A stretch of DNA of 64,000 nucleotides from Buxus sempervirens (GCA_947561395.2 OX387183.1:27454853-27518852); one strand, 5' to 3'; positions 21,761 through 34,020 are shown, numbered from the stretch's first letter. Made by a program: numbers and translations. Notes: generated from the letters alone by a model not told the origin.

Positions 21761-23184
21761 ATTTTCTAAGGATATGAGATGGAGGCTATATAGCTCTTTT
21801 CCTAATGATTGTAAATCTATGCTATCTTGAGTTGTTTATGAGGCCAAAGTAGCTTGTGAGGTTATGGGGCAGGACCTCAGTCGCAAAACCTAGTCTTTGA
21901 CTTGGCTAATTTACATAGCCTTTGAACTGTCCTTCAAGCATATAGACTATAGAGGACTTCTGGGCCGCATATGAACAATGAGGATATATGTATATGATCT
22001 AGTCTCTCTCAGTGATTACGTACATTGGCCAAGGGCTGATGCTACTGAATCACATTTTTCAGGACATCTAGAACGTTAAGGAGTACTTTAACGTCAGTCA
22101 TTGGCCAAAAAACCAAGCTATATGCTAGCAATCATCTAGGAAGGAGCACCTAATATCAATACTATTTATCTCTAAAGTAGCCCAGACATCTATATTTGTA
22201 TCCTAGACATTTCACATGTATCTTTAAGTTCAGTTTGCATGATGGATTACATGATTTCAAAATTCCACAACAAAATATTTTACATAAAAAAATGTTATCT
22301 GGTTTCTTTTGGCTTGGAATAGTTCGTTTTATTTTACTACACTTATCCGTAAGTTTCGGACTGCTCTGAATATAACATGTATTAAAGTCACAACAAAACT
22401 CATTTTTGGACCCATAGGATTCCTGGCCTTGGGATTCCTAAGATGTTCTTTACGAATTAAATGAGGAAGCAGAACATACAACCATGGAATTTACAGCCTA
22501 TAGGGTAGAATAGTTCATGACTTCCAAATACAAAAGGTTCACGTAAAAGGAAATGAACATAAAAAATAATTCAAATTTTACAGCCAGAAAATGAACATAC
22601 AGAAATATGAAATAACTGCATCATCGAAGATGAAAGTGGATAATATAACTCACTAAAAAGCTCAGAAATTAATATTGGACTGAACATGGTAGAGGCAGGT
22701 GTCCGTTGCCATCACAAAATTCCGCAATGACATTGAATGTATCCAAGATTTCTGGGGGTTTTCAAGCTTAAAACTTAAATTGTCCCATTCTTTACATTGA
22801 TTTTCATTTTTAATTTACATTACTGTCAACAGCGTCTCCATACACATAGCCCTCTTAATCCTCTTGTTATTTAACTTCACTGGTTGATATTCATATATTG
22901 GAATTTGAGAAGAAATGAGCATAATGTCTATTCTTTTCTCTCTTAAAGATTAAATACACATAATTCGGGTTTGTGAAAAAAATGATTCAACAAAGTTTTC
23001 CAATTCTTTCCGCCCTAGGCCCACACTGCTCCACAACACCCTTCCTTAAGTGGTGCATTTTTTTAAACTACAAATGTAAGTATTGCAACCAGAGAGTGCT
23101 TAAATTCCCATTCGTGGCAGGCATGAAAGAGATCTAACCAAGGATGATGAGCAAGCTATATCTAGCCACAAATGATTCTTGAGT
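21761..23184. other. Intergenic, nothing firm
   Basis: Ordinary AT-rich sequence. Short open pieces exist on both strands, none with a recognisable motif or convincing splice context. Confidence 0.35.
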
Positions 23185-23345
23185 TTCTATTTTTTTTATT
23201 TTTTATTTTTTGATCGGTAATAAAAAGGATTATATTAAAGCATAAAAAAGCAAGGAGTACAGAATCTAAATAGTACATGATAGGTGTACATGATCCGTTT
23301 TACAAATCACAAAAGTTCCCACACTCAAGAAACTCATGACGAATC
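23185..23345 (-). mobile_element. 3' end of an L1-type LINE with poly(A)
   Basis: A T-rich run (23190-23211) followed by GATCGGTAATAAAAAGG reads on the minus strand as a 3' UTR ending TTATTACCGATC plus poly(A). The same terminal motif (TTACTGATAAAAA) ends the L1 copies at 33330 and 34425. Only the 3' UTR remains. Confidence 0.55.
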
Positions 23346-24499
23346 ATCCCTTTACAAGATTCATAACTCGATTCCTGTGTTTCTATTATGGCTCTAACTC
23401 TGTTAGTCATTTAATTGCTCTCTATGGATCACTGTTATCTCTTCTCCCTTTTACTTGCTATTTTGAGTTTCAATTTGCAATAGGGAAGGGGGGAAAAAAC
23501 ACTTATTTCAGACAAGGAATGGACATCTGTCCTTGTAAGGTGAGAGAACTAATAAATTTTTGTTCTATAATCAACTAAAAGTTTCATTTTTAAACACCAG
23601 TTCAATATGACAAAAACATAAAATCACCATCTAATGAGAAGCAAACACGAAGTAAGAATTGCATTAAAAAGAGCAATTTGTAGCTAATTAGACTTGGAAA
23701 TGAGTAAAAAGAAGAAAATACATTTCAAGAGAAAAGTAAACATGCACACTCTGTGGACCCTAAGGATGGTAAGCTAACTGGTTCATGCAGCATGCAGGAA
23801 AGGCTGGTAGAATTTACCATGAGACATTGTTCCACCTAAGCAAATCTGCATGCCAAATTTAATTGATTGTGATACTGTAACCATCAATCCTTTTACCATT
23901 CTGCGCCTCCAGAAAAAATTATGACAAACTGTCCACATATAAAATTCGAAAAGAAAAAAAATTGTATTAAGCTAAGTAGACAGGTCAGACCACAATCATC
24001 CTTCAAGTTTATATTAAGCACTGAATGCTACTAGGAGGAAACGTAGGATCCATGTCAGCAAGAATACCACTATCACTAGGTCACTACTTGTCAACCAGGT
24101 AACTTAAAGTTCATTTTGTAAGTATATACGATGTGCTATGTGTAGCCATGTACCTTAAAAATCCATTTTTTTTAAATACATGTGAGCTGTAATTTGTCAT
24201 CTATTATTATAAGCATGACATTTAGCTAGTAGCATAGATACCAAACATACCTGAATTTGCTGGATACCAGTCAGATTCTTACAAAAATCAGTCAGGAGTT
24301 TATTACATGTAGGTCAGACATATGTTTGAAAAATAGCTTCTTGTTCTCCAGTCATGCTATTCACTATCACGAATGGGAACTCAATGATCTCGAGGATGGG
24401 GAGTCTTTTCCTTGTCACAGGTTGCCTCAAAGCCTATTACCACAAAATATTGGAACTCTTGGAGCTGGAACTTGTTCGGATGGCCATGACGAAATATCC
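23346..24499. other. Intergenic, nothing firm
   Basis: It holds two short open frames on the plus strand with no recognisable domain. I see no RNA gene or repeat structure. Confidence 0.35.
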
Positions 24500-24580
24500 T
24501 CAGGGCATATATGGATATTGATGATCTACAGGAAATGGGTAGTCATCATTCATGGCATAAAAATGGCTATAAAATGCATT
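24500..24580 (-). CDS. Possible C-terminal coding piece of an unrecognised minus-strand gene
   Basis: On the minus strand, 26 codons and a stop read NAFYSHFYAMNDDYPF and PVDHQYPYMP directly beside the left edge of the solo LTR at 24586. On the other side of that LTR lies another coding-like piece (27573-27836) on the same strand, so the two may once have been neighbours. The phase does not simply continue across the insertion, so the link is a guess. It is short and may be chance. Confidence 0.2.
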   Translation of the reverse strand, partial: NAFYSHFYAMNDDYPFPVDHQYPYMP

Positions 24581-25389
24581 CTTTTTGTGCGTGTGTCATA
24601 ACTGTGGGCCGCACGTAACTGACTCGAGGTGCACGCGGGTACGGGCCTCTCTTTGAGGGAGTGTCAAGATTTGGAGTCACCACTACTTGATGAAGTGCAG
24701 GCAGACACCCGGATACCTATGGTCTTTCTATTTGGTGGTCTGTGGCTTGGGATTCGAAGTAGGATCTCGGTTATTGTCTGGGGAAGTCTGTAGACACCCC
24801 GGTCCACCCCGTTGGGTGTCGGCTCCCACAGGTCTTCCTAGTTTAGAGTGAACTTTGGTTCTATCTCACCCAATTCCTATTTAGATATATATTTCTCAGA
24901 TTAAGTCTGTGTGGGAACCTTTGAAATGGTGTAAGTCCCCTTTTTATTTGATTTTTATCTTCTTATTTTGAAAGTGATCTAGGTCTGGTGTGAGCCCCTT
25001 TGGAAGACCCACAGGTGTACCAAATTGGGCTTTATGTCAAACCCAAGTCCCGTTTGAGGGTTACATTGGATAATCCCCTTTTGGAATTGGTTCATTTGGT
25101 TTGGAAGTGATTTGAACAAAACGGGTGTGGGCCCCGTTGGAAAGCCTACAAGGGAGTCTCATTGGGCCTTGGATGGGCCCAAGTCCCAAGAGGGGATCCT
25201 AATTACTCAAAGATCTCATAGTGTTAAGGTTAATTGATTAATTATTAGTTAATTTTGATTTATCCCAAAAAATTGAATTTTTATACCTCTGTGTGTTTCA
25301 TACGGTTTGGCCATGCCCGTATAACACATATAGGCAGGGCCAAACCACCCTGTGTATACGCGCAGTACTTGAGAATGAGAGAAACTTGA

Positions 25390-25414
25390 GGGGGGGGGGG
25401 GGGGGGGGGGGGGG
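25390..25414 (+). repeat. Poly-G tract, 25 G
   Basis: Uninterrupted G run inside the solo LTR. Open frames rich in Gly or Pro that cross it are artefacts of the run. It is able in principle to form stacked G-quadruplexes. Length may be inaccurate in assembly. Confidence 0.9.
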
Positions 25415-26397
25415 TGTCCCCTTCTTTGGTGGGTCTTGCATTTTCTATGGATCACAATGGCCATCCAAATTTGAGTTTTAACACTAAAAGAAGCTAATTT
25501 TATGTGTATGCAAGAGGGGAAGAAGAGAGAAGGCTTGATGCCTCTCCTTCTTTTCTTTGGAGTTTAAACTCACTAATTGCAGATGGGGAAGAGTTTCCCC
25601 ACCAGGTTGCAAGCAAGGAAGACACTCTCCTTTGAAAGAAAGCCCTCCAAGGACTCGATAAGTCAATTGCTTTGAGAGCCACGACCAAACCACACACATA
25701 TGCATCCAAACATTCACATATACACATGAATTTAAACAAAGCAACAAGGTACAATGAGGACCATTGTATTTGTGTGTGTATCATGCTCTAAGTGTGCGTG
25801 TGATGCCATATGCCATAAACCCACGCAATCCTTCATGCAAGCCTAAATGAGCTAACTAAGCAACATGTAAGTCCATCCACTCATGCAATCATTCGTACTA
25901 TCCAAAATAAACTAGCAAGGTGACACAAAGATCATAAGAGGCAAGTGAGATGAAGGGTTAAAGGGGGTTTAAGGGATACAATATTGGATGAGAAATGGAA
26001 GAACATGCTCTTCCTTTAATTTAACGAAATGAACCAAGAGAAAATGGCCTTCAAAATAGTGCCTTAGACACCTTAAATGTGGTACCTCTCCTTCGCTTGT
26101 GAACCCAAACCTTCCCTTTACCATGGGAATCCAAGATTGTGAGAGAAGTAAAGAGGAAGGGGAAGCGAAATGAAAGATAGACATGCTTAAACAAAAGGAA
26201 TAGTACACATGAAAGAAAAGAACTGCTCACATTCATCCCATATTCATATAGTGGTACAAAAGATAGCAAGGAGTTTACCCTGGGGAAGAAGAACCTCTTT
26301 GGTACTATGTGGAGAGTCCCATGAGGGTAGAGCAACAACTAGAGCTTCTCCTCTTTCTTCAAATGATCTTCCAATAGATTGGTTTAGAAGCTTAGAA

Positions 26398-26437
<40 letters not shown>
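26398..26437 (+). repeat. Poly-G tract, 40 G
   Basis: Second and longer G run in the same LTR, about 1 kb from the first. Its true length is uncertain because homopolymers of this size are hard to sequence. Confidence 0.9.
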
Positions 26438-26438
<1 letters not shown>

Positions 26439-27572
26439 GTTTTGTAGATTAGAAACAAACAAAGCCCAAGCCAACCCTCAGCCAAGGGATAAAAGCTCGT
26501 ATTTATAGAAAATTGCTCTGTCTGTATATAGTATGCGGGCAAGCCTTGCCCACACACTATATACGGACGGGCTGTCTTGTCCGCAATCATCGTGAATCGT
26601 CCTACATGACAGATTCGCGCAAAGAATAAGATTTTCTAGATAACTCATCAAAATCGTATGGTAAGTGTGGGCAGGCCATTTTTAGCTCAATTTTGCTCCG
26701 TCCAAATTTTAAGTACGGATTTTGAAATTTCCTCAGATTTTTTCAGATTCTGGATAAGGTTTTGGATAAGATTCTGACCACCATAGTGTATATAGACAAG
26801 TCATGTCCGTACATACTATACAGGTACAACATTCTCTCTTATTTTGACTGATTTGATGTGATTCTCTCACTTAATGAGAAAATCAAAAAATTAAGATTTT
26901 TTTTTTATTAATTTGATTAGTTAATTCTAGATAATTTTTAGAAAAATTAGTATTATATTTCAGATATTTTGTTTCCTTCATCCTTTTGTCTTTTCTTTGC
27001 CACGTGCAGAAGTAATTTGCACTTTTGTCACGGCGAACAGATTTTCTGCATTTCTGCCCTGGGGCTTGATTTGCTCGTAACTTCTTTATCCGAACCCCAA
27101 TTCTAGTAAACTCAGCTGCGTCGGAACCGATGTCGGGATTTCTACTTCCTGAGATGGGGGGTATGACAGTAAATTAAAACTTTGAGCAAAAAGCCGAAAC
27201 TGCTCCCTAGGTTCTGATCTGTTCATATCTCTTTGATCCGGACCTTTATTCTGGAAAACCTCAGATTATGGCAAAACCGCGTCAGAATTTCCTATTTATC
27301 AGGATAGGGTGTGACAGTTATTTCAAGTTTGAGTAGAAAGTTAATTTCTACTTTTTCGGGTTTTGGCTTACCCATAACTTCTTCATCTGGACTCCGGTTC
27401 TAGCAAACTTAATTGCATTGAAACTGTGTCGGAAATTCCTATCCATTGGATAGGGTATGACAGTCAACTTGAGCTTGACCAAAAGTCAATTTTTGTTCCT
27501 TAGGGTTTTGAACTATCTTGGTGGGTTTCCACTTTTGGTACTTCCAGAAGGTGCAAAAATGAGGTACTTACA

Positions 27573-27836
27573 CCTTTGATTCGGGCAACTTTTGAAAGTT
27601 GAGATGAAAGGTTGACCACGTGCAAAAATCTTGCTGATGAATATGATAACCTTTATTTGGAGACTCACTACTTAATGAGACATTGGGCTCCACAATACCA
27701 CCTCTTTGTTGGGAATAAATTACATTCTTGAGCTCCGGCAATCCTTCCATAGAGTTCCAATTATATTGCAGGCTATAAGGATACGCCTTACTCTGGAGGC
27801 ATTTTATAGATGCCTCACGGTTCCTTGGCATTTTTT
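27573..27836 (-). CDS. Candidate exon of an unrecognised gene, abutting the solo LTR
   Basis: On the minus strand an open stretch of about 85 codons starts after an acceptor-like GATAACAG (AG at 27838-27837), with ATG at 27831. It includes MPRNREASIKCLQSKAYPYS, GGIVEPNVSLSSESPNKGYH and CTWSTFHLNFQKLPES, running right up to the LTR border. The even, hydrophilic composition looks like real protein, but I recognise no family. The LTR insertion would cut it or supply a new splice or termination context. Earlier exons should lie at higher coordinates and I could not find them. Confidence 0.35.
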
Positions 27837-27846
27837 CTGTTATCAA

Positions 27847-29162
27847 GACTTAAAGTGAGAAATAAACATCAGTAAGAGATAATAAAATAAAATAAAGCTA
27901 CATTCATTCTCAAGCAAAACAAAAGCATACATAGCATGTGTTTCACATAGTTGACCTAAATCCAACTAAGCTTTACCAAAGATATCATCTTCATTAGCTG
28001 ACAACAACAATGATGAAAAAATAATAACAAATAACAGTAACAATAACATGACTATGTGATTCTGTGGAAATATGGGGAAATCAAGATTTTGAGATATTGT
28101 CACATCAACCAGCAGCTCAGATCATGTCTTGCTTGAACCACTAATGCCTGATTCAGTGACAGTTCATTAGCTGAATATTGAGTTTAGTTATTCCCTAGGA
28201 AAAAATCTATACTGCATAAAAATCAATACACACCAAACCAGACACATGAGGAGTTTATAGGAGATCACAACCTGTCCCCAAATGATCCGCTAGTGAAAAC
28301 CCCTAAAGAAAATGTCATTGTTATAGCATGCTTTCATTAATCTGATTTGCATACTTTGATCTAGAACCTTCGCCTAACTTCTTTAATAGTTTACATTTCA
28401 AAAGAGAAAGATCCAAAATAAAAATAATAATAAAATGACAATGGATTTTTGAGCACAAGACCTTACGCTTTGCCAATTTGACAATCCTACCAAAATAATT
28501 TAATTGGGACTTCAGAAAGGCACAAGCAAGCAGCGGCTAGAACTTACAAGCTGAATGACTAATTCTGACTACTAACGTCTACCACACTCAATTAAATAAC
28601 ATCTAATAAAAGTTCTATCATAGTCTTCATTTATGACCACCATCACCCAACCCACCCTCAAAGCTTCATCTATCCTCCATCTCACATATAGACAAATCTA
28701 GGATCTGGATCTAAAGGACCATACAAGGGTCCCTAGTCTTGAATACACCCACAAACTTTAAAAACATATTCTTTTTCTTGATGGGTGAAAGTACTTTGCA
28801 TTAGTAATAAAGAAAATAATATGCAAATGTGATTCATTAATTGAACAATGCACCCTCCAACGGTTGGAAAAAGTAGAAACCTGAACCTTAGGAAAAGTGC
28901 ATTTACCCTCGTCAACCCCACATAACCACATCTGACCTGATCGCACCACCTAGCAACAATTCCTTCAGTTTAATTTTGTCCAAGAAATCTATTTTTTTTT
29001 CTCTTTCAAAATTTGCCACATGACTGAAAATATGATCACATGAAAGCCTCCTCATCATAATTCCAGATTCACGCACATGTACAGACATGCTAAAAAATCT
29101 AACCCCTCTTCCTCCTCCTCCTCTGGCATTCACCAGTTCATTCCAAATCTCTGAAGAGACCT
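27847..29162. other. Intergenic or intronic, nothing firm
   Basis: AT-rich sequence without recognisable exons. If the minus-strand exon at 27573-27836 is real, this may be its intron. Confidence 0.35.
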
Positions 29163-29170
29163 ACTCCAAG

Positions 29171-30276
29171 CAGGGGCGGCTCAAACTTTTTGGGGGCCTT
29201 AGGCAAGGTCACAAAAAGGAGGCCTTTTGATTCGAATTTTGTTCACTTTTATTAACAAAGTATTTGTTCAAGGCCCCTTTTTGAGATTTTACTAAACTTT
29301 CTATTCTCCTTTTTTCTTAAGTTTTTCATATCCAGATACATATTTTCTAGCCGTCATCTCAAATATTAAAAACAAACAGTAAATCGAAGAATATAAAAAT
29401 ATTTTTTAACTAGTGATGGTCCTGATGAAAATCAAATGAAGAACAAGCTCAAACGAAATAAATCAGCCGAGAAATATAATAAAGAACAAGGTCAAACAAA
29501 ATAACAATTGTACTTACGATAGACAGAAAAAAGAAATTGAAAACAAAAAATAATGAAATCTAATATGTGAAAGAAGAAGAACTTATCAATCTAAAATCGA
29601 GACAAGGCTTTCAAGCTTTTGTGCTTAAAGCGATTAGTGCCTCCTATTGGTACTTTGCCTCATCAATGGTTGAAGAGCTCTTCTGGTAAGTCGGTAACGT
29701 ACACTTGAATACGGGTATGAAAGCAAACTCAATAGCAATGTCACTCAATCACTCTTTGATTTCAGAAGCAAATAAGAAGAGAAGATTAGAAATATCACTC
29801 TTTGATTTCAGAAGCAAACAAAAAGAGAACATGGGTGTAAAAAAGATGAGTGTTTTGTTTTTCATAAAACATAAACCCTAAGCCCCTTTTCCCTTTTTTA
29901 GAAACGAGAGAGAGAGAGGGTATTCCACGATTTTTTTGGGTGTTCTAAATGTAATTTTTTTTTTGGGACATGACTAGATCGAGAGAATCAAAACTCTCTT
30001 AAATCTTAACCGTTTAAGTGGGGCCTTCATTGAATCAACCTTCAATTTTTTTTTAGGACATGAGTAGATCCATAGAATCAATAAAAGTGAGGCCTTCGTG
30101 GGCCTTAACATTTGAAAAATTATTAAAAAAACATTAAAAGAAGAAAACTCAATAGTTGGGCTGTTGGGGGCTTAAGGGCTTAATGTTTAAGAAAACATAT
30201 TTAAAAATTTGGGGCCTTGTAGTTTGGGGGGCCTTAGGCGGTAGCCTAAGTGGCCTACCCCTTTGAGCCACCCCTG
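29171..30276. mobile_element. Non-autonomous hAT transposon, 1106 bp
   Basis: The left end CAGGGGCGGCTCAAA and right end TTTGAGCCACCCCTG are inverted copies with one mismatch. The subterminal GGGGGCCTTAGGC also recurs near the right end. A perfect 8-bp target duplication ACTCCAAG lies at 29163-29170 and 30277-30284; this length is diagnostic of hAT. No transposase frame is present. The intact target duplication implies a fairly young insertion. Confidence 0.9.
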
Positions 30277-30284
30277 ACTCCAAG

Positions 30285-30899
30285 CTGCCTTGGCTAAAGT
30301 ACAGCATAGAAGCAAGTAATCAGTGTCCAAATGACACAGGTTGCAACTGTTTGGAATTACTAATCAGACTCTCCACCAAAATGAATCCATCAAAAACTGC
30401 TGCCCATTAGAATAAATCACTCTGAAATCTACACATGTAAACTCATCAAGAGATATGACTCTGATACGCCCATTAACTGATTACAAAAGATTTTACGGTG
30501 AACTATCTAAGGAAACAAAGTTTCCACAATGAATGATAACTAACTTTCAGTTTGTAAATGACAAATTTTCTTTTTTTGGAAGCTGGTAGCAGTGTGTGTT
30601 GTGTTTTCGTTATTTTATAAGGGCTCAAAACTTTTTCTTTTGTGTTTGTCTTATGTGGGAACAATAGTCTCACATTGGACATTTATCAAAACTTGTGTTT
30701 ATTAGTATTGGTGTGCACTAAAGGGTTGAAGCCCCAAAAGTGCAATACACTATATTGTGGTTTTATTTTTGCACTTCATTGGGTCGACCCATGGTTCACT
30801 ATTGATTTTGTTTACAATGGTTTTTGGTCTTTATTATTACTGTTTTTTAACAGACTAAAATAAAATTAAACCATTGAGTGAAACTAATTTGTTGAATGT
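30285..30899. other. Intergenic, possible retroelement remnant
   Basis: Mixed sequence. 30640-30800 (TCTCACATTGGA and neighbouring text) resembles LTR promoter sequence but I cannot delimit it. It leads into the shared segment at 30900-31250. Confidence 0.35.
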
Positions 30900-31560
30900 G
30901 TGCGAACTAACAGTCATGCACATTCAGGAAACAGGTTCACTCTCGTTTTATAACGGGGAAAGGGCTTAGGGTTTCAATAAAGACTGCAAAAACGAAACCC
31001 ATCTTCTCTTCTTCATCTTCTTTCTCTCTTCTCATCTACTTCTGAAATTGAAGAGTGATTTTGCTTCCCTCATGCTCGGTACTGTTGTGCGACTTACTGG
31101 AAGTTGTCTGAGACCATTGACTGCTAGAGGCCAAAGCATCATCACCCACGCACTGAAGATTCAATCCAATATGGGGAGCTAAAGGCTTTAAGCAAATAAG
31201 CTTTCAAGCTTCGCCTTAGCCTCCATCCGATAAGTCATATATTTCAATTCAAATACTTCTACTTCGTTATTGATTTTCAGATTGCCTTATAATCCTATCC
31301 GCACATGTTATTATACAAATTGATGATTTTCTTCATTCGTGCATCTATAATATCTATCGTTTTATTTCCTTGCTATTATTTAATCTGAATATTCTCTACA
31401 AAATTTTAATTTTCGTTTGGTTGCATTGTCTTCATTCTGTGTCTTACTATTTCAGATTTTGCTGAATTTTAAATATCTGTTATGATCTCCTCTTATTTAT
31501 TTTTCTTTTAAATCAGTGTTCAGATCTGATTATATTAGTTTTACCTTGTTCAGAAATATT
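30900..31560 (+). mobile_element. LTR-like leader segment, copy 1 (Copia-like, uncertain)
   Basis: It is homologous to 48410-48740. Shared blocks in the same order are TTAGGGTTTC, a CT-rich stretch, ATTGA.TGCTAGA.GCCAA, GCACTGAAGAT, TAAGGCTTTAAG or AAAGGCTTTAAG, and ATCCGATAAGT. A TATA-like stretch precedes both. Such promoter-plus-leader segments are typical of LTRs, but no ends or target duplications could be fixed. It is fragmentary and old. Confidence 0.4.
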
Positions 31561-32667
31561 CATTAGTTGAGTACAGTTCTATCCTTGATCTGAACTCAGC
31601 ATTTGTCTAATCTCTCTCTTCTATTGCTCAATTTTATGCCATGAACAGTGCCACAGTGAACTGTTCTGGACTATTAGATTTTAGTACCAATTGAATAACA
31701 ATCTTAAAGCCTTTAGAAAATCTGCTGTCTGTGTTTTCAGTTACTGTTGGTTATGTCAACCTTTAGAATCTTGTGCATTCTGAGTTCAAGCTCCCTTATT
31801 TGTTTCCTGCTTGTGTTTTCATTTGTGGTTCCCGTTTCTTCTAAAACCCTTTGATTCTAAGTTTGTTCAACATGAAAACACAAGATTGTGATCACAAAAA
31901 ATAATTATAATTGATAAGAATTCTGAACCGTGACCTCTGTCACATTCTTGGACATCCTCCACCAATGACAAGTTGCAACAGAATTTATTTGCAGTAATTA
32001 GTGAAAAAAAAAAGCTACAAAGCCTCCATAAATGACATGCTACAATAATGCCCAATTGCAATGGGTAAGTAAACAAGGATTCTTACATTGAAATGGATGG
32101 ACATGAGTTGAAAAAAAAAAAGAAAGAAAGAAAAGAAGAGAAAAAAACTAGCCCAACAAACAAGGATTCCCCTAGTTATTTAAACTACAGGGACTTCAAT
32201 AGCGAAAAGCTTAAGAGTTAATAGATGGGATGAAGAGAAGGAATTTTAATGCGATGCATCTATCAAAGATTAAATGTAAGAGATAAGGCTAAAGTGGTTG
32301 ATAAGTACATGTTTTGGCATACAAGGAAAGGTAACAGTAGAAACAGTATGGAAGTAATGGCAATTAAGGACACGAGAGATAAAATTATAGATGATAGAAA
32401 TATAAAGGTTAATGGTAGCCAAATAAATCCTAGGCACAAGAAACTCTTAATATGATATACTGCACAGAGGATAGAGACTTAGACAAAGGAATTTGATGGG
32501 AAAGCAATTGCAGTAACTTACAATCTTGCATTAGACATTACCTTCTTCCAAAAGACGCTGAACATCTAGCACATTCAATAGTGGAGCAAACTAGAGTAAG
32601 ATTGAACTTTTTCTTCTTAAAAAAATGCGTCAAGACCATCTTTTCTAAATTAATACATCTTTCGTTA
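31561..32667. other. Intergenic, nothing firm
   Basis: It contains an AAAG-type microsatellite near 32110-32150. A 68-codon plus-strand open frame at 32249-32455 has no recognisable domain. Confidence 0.35.
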
Positions 32668-32735
32668 TTCATCATTATCATCATCAAAAGCTAGTTCCCA
32701 CCAAAGTCGGGTACACAAATCTCGTATCTCCATTC
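32668..32735 (-). mobile_element. 3' end of an RTE-clade LINE, second copy
   Basis: On the minus strand: TGTACCCGACTTTGGTGGGA, then ACTAGCTTTTGATGATGATA. This matches the tail at 6025-6118 and ends in a TGATGA-type simple repeat. Only the 3' terminus is recognisable. Confidence 0.55.
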
Positions 32736-33099
32736 AAAGAAAAATGAGTCAAGAGCAATCAAAGATTGCAAATTCATTCTAACAAAAAGTCTTCCCTCGC
32801 AATACAAGATCATGATGAATGTTTGTACTAAGCAATTAGATAAGGAAAGCATATGAAAATTGGTCCCAAAAAAAATTTTTGATTGAGCCCAAAAGGATAA
32901 AAATTAGTATCTTTTATATATTAATTAATGAAAGGGCTGAACATAGGATATAGGGACCATACACCAATCTTGGAGAATTCGCCTATATTAAAAGGTCTTA
33001 GGAGAATATAGATCAAATTCAATCCCAAAAGACAAATCGATGGAATGTAATAATATTCAAAAGGCTTGTCATGGAAAAGATGGTTTATAGTAGATAGGT

Positions 33100-33312
33100 A
33101 AAGAAAAAAGAACAAAACTAAATATAAAACTTTTAAAAAATAAATTTAGAAAGATAATACATGACGCTAAAAAACAGGCATATGATAACCTATATTATAA
33201 GCGAGGTACAAAATAAAGTGAGAAATACATGTATAAAGTTGCAAGATAGAGAGAGAAGAAGACAAGAAATTTAGATCAAGTTAGATGCATTAAAAATAAG
33301 AATTTGAGTGTC
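33100..33312 (+). mobile_element. RTE-clade LINE ORF fragment
   Basis: Translation gives IIHDAKKQAYDNLYYKRGTK, then in a shifted frame REKKTRNLDQVRCIKNKNLS. This is the conserved RTE linker before the reverse transcriptase (usually AYDDLYRRLGTKEGE...LAKIRERKTRDLDQVKCIKD). A frame shift and stops show that it is dead. It is opposite in strand to the nearby RTE tail at 32668, so they are separate fragments. Confidence 0.6.
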
Positions 33313-33329
33313 TTTTTTTTTCAGTAGTT

Positions 33330-34020
33330 GGTTTTTTTTTTTTTTTATCAGTAATAATAGATGATATAAAACAGCACAGGAATGTGCAAGTTACAAACTA
33401 CAATGGAAAAAAGAAGGACCCAAACCCACGAGAAGTAGGATGGTCCTAGAAAAACATAGCCCCACCATACTGTGGTTCAAACAAAATCTGGAGAAAAACT
33501 GAAAAACCAGAAAAAACCTGAGAAGGCTTTAATGTAACATCTGTTCACAATTTCTTACTATATCCCCAACCTCAAGAGCGCCAAATTCTGGGGTAATCGA
33601 AACCCAAAAAGCAGCCAAGCCCATCACTGAGTCCAAAAGAGCATCTTGACTCTTGAGAATATCATCAAAAATACCTCTGTTACGTTTCAGCCACATGCTC
33701 CATAAAGAGGCAAAAAACAATCCGTCATACAGCCTTCTTCCTCTTAGAGACATACCCGGGAACCTCCACTGTGCTGCCAACTCACCCACTGTTTTTGGTA
33801 ATACCCACATAACTCCTAAGAAATGTAATAACCTTTTCCAGATAAAATCTGCAACCTCACAATGCAAAGGAACATGGTCTACAGATTCAGCATTCTTCTT
33901 ACAAAGTATGTATACATTTGGTGACAAAGCCCAAGTTTTCCTCCTCTTTTGAAGAATGTCGAGGGTGTTAATCCTATTAAGCATTGCCGTCCATGCAAAG
34001 ATTTTCACCTTTAGGGAAAT
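33330..34020 (-). mobile_element. L1-type LINE, C-terminal zf-RVT domain plus 3' UTR and poly(A)
   Basis: 159 codons are open on the minus strand (34008 to 33529), beginning KIFAWTAMLNRINTLDILQK and containing LCKKNAESVDHVPLHC, FIWKRLLHFLGV and LFFASLWSMWLKRN. This is the reverse-transcriptase zinc-binding region at the end of plant L1 ORF2. In the usual CxxC...HxxxxC motif the first Cys is replaced (YILC). The 3' UTR ends TTACTGATAAAAAA with poly(A) at 33348-33334. The element is truncated on its 5' side near 34020 and immobile. Confidence 0.8.

Larger units (their letters stand above)
24586..27572 (-). mobile_element. Solo LTR, family 1 (Tat/Ogre-like), older diverged copy
   Basis: The left end TGTGCGTGTGTC and right end GAGGTACTTACA align with the ends of the LTRs at 50507 and 60415. 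The flanks (TCTTT left, CCTTT right) match at 4 of 5, an aged target duplication. The minus-strand TATAAATA lies near 26500. Three tandem units near 27095, 27243 and 27392 form the U3 array. It is clearly more diverged than the two right-hand copies, so it belongs to an older or different subfamily. No internal region is present. It contains two long poly-G tracts. Confidence 0.8.

Noticed and set aside
26209-26590. Open frames with long Gly or Pro runs
   Set aside because: They are translations of the 40-G tract inside a solo LTR.
32249-32455. 68-codon plus-strand open frame, considered as an RTE LINE end
   Set aside because: One short stretch is reminiscent of the RTE C-terminus, but the frame as a whole does not match and the order relative to the RTE fragment at 33100 is wrong.
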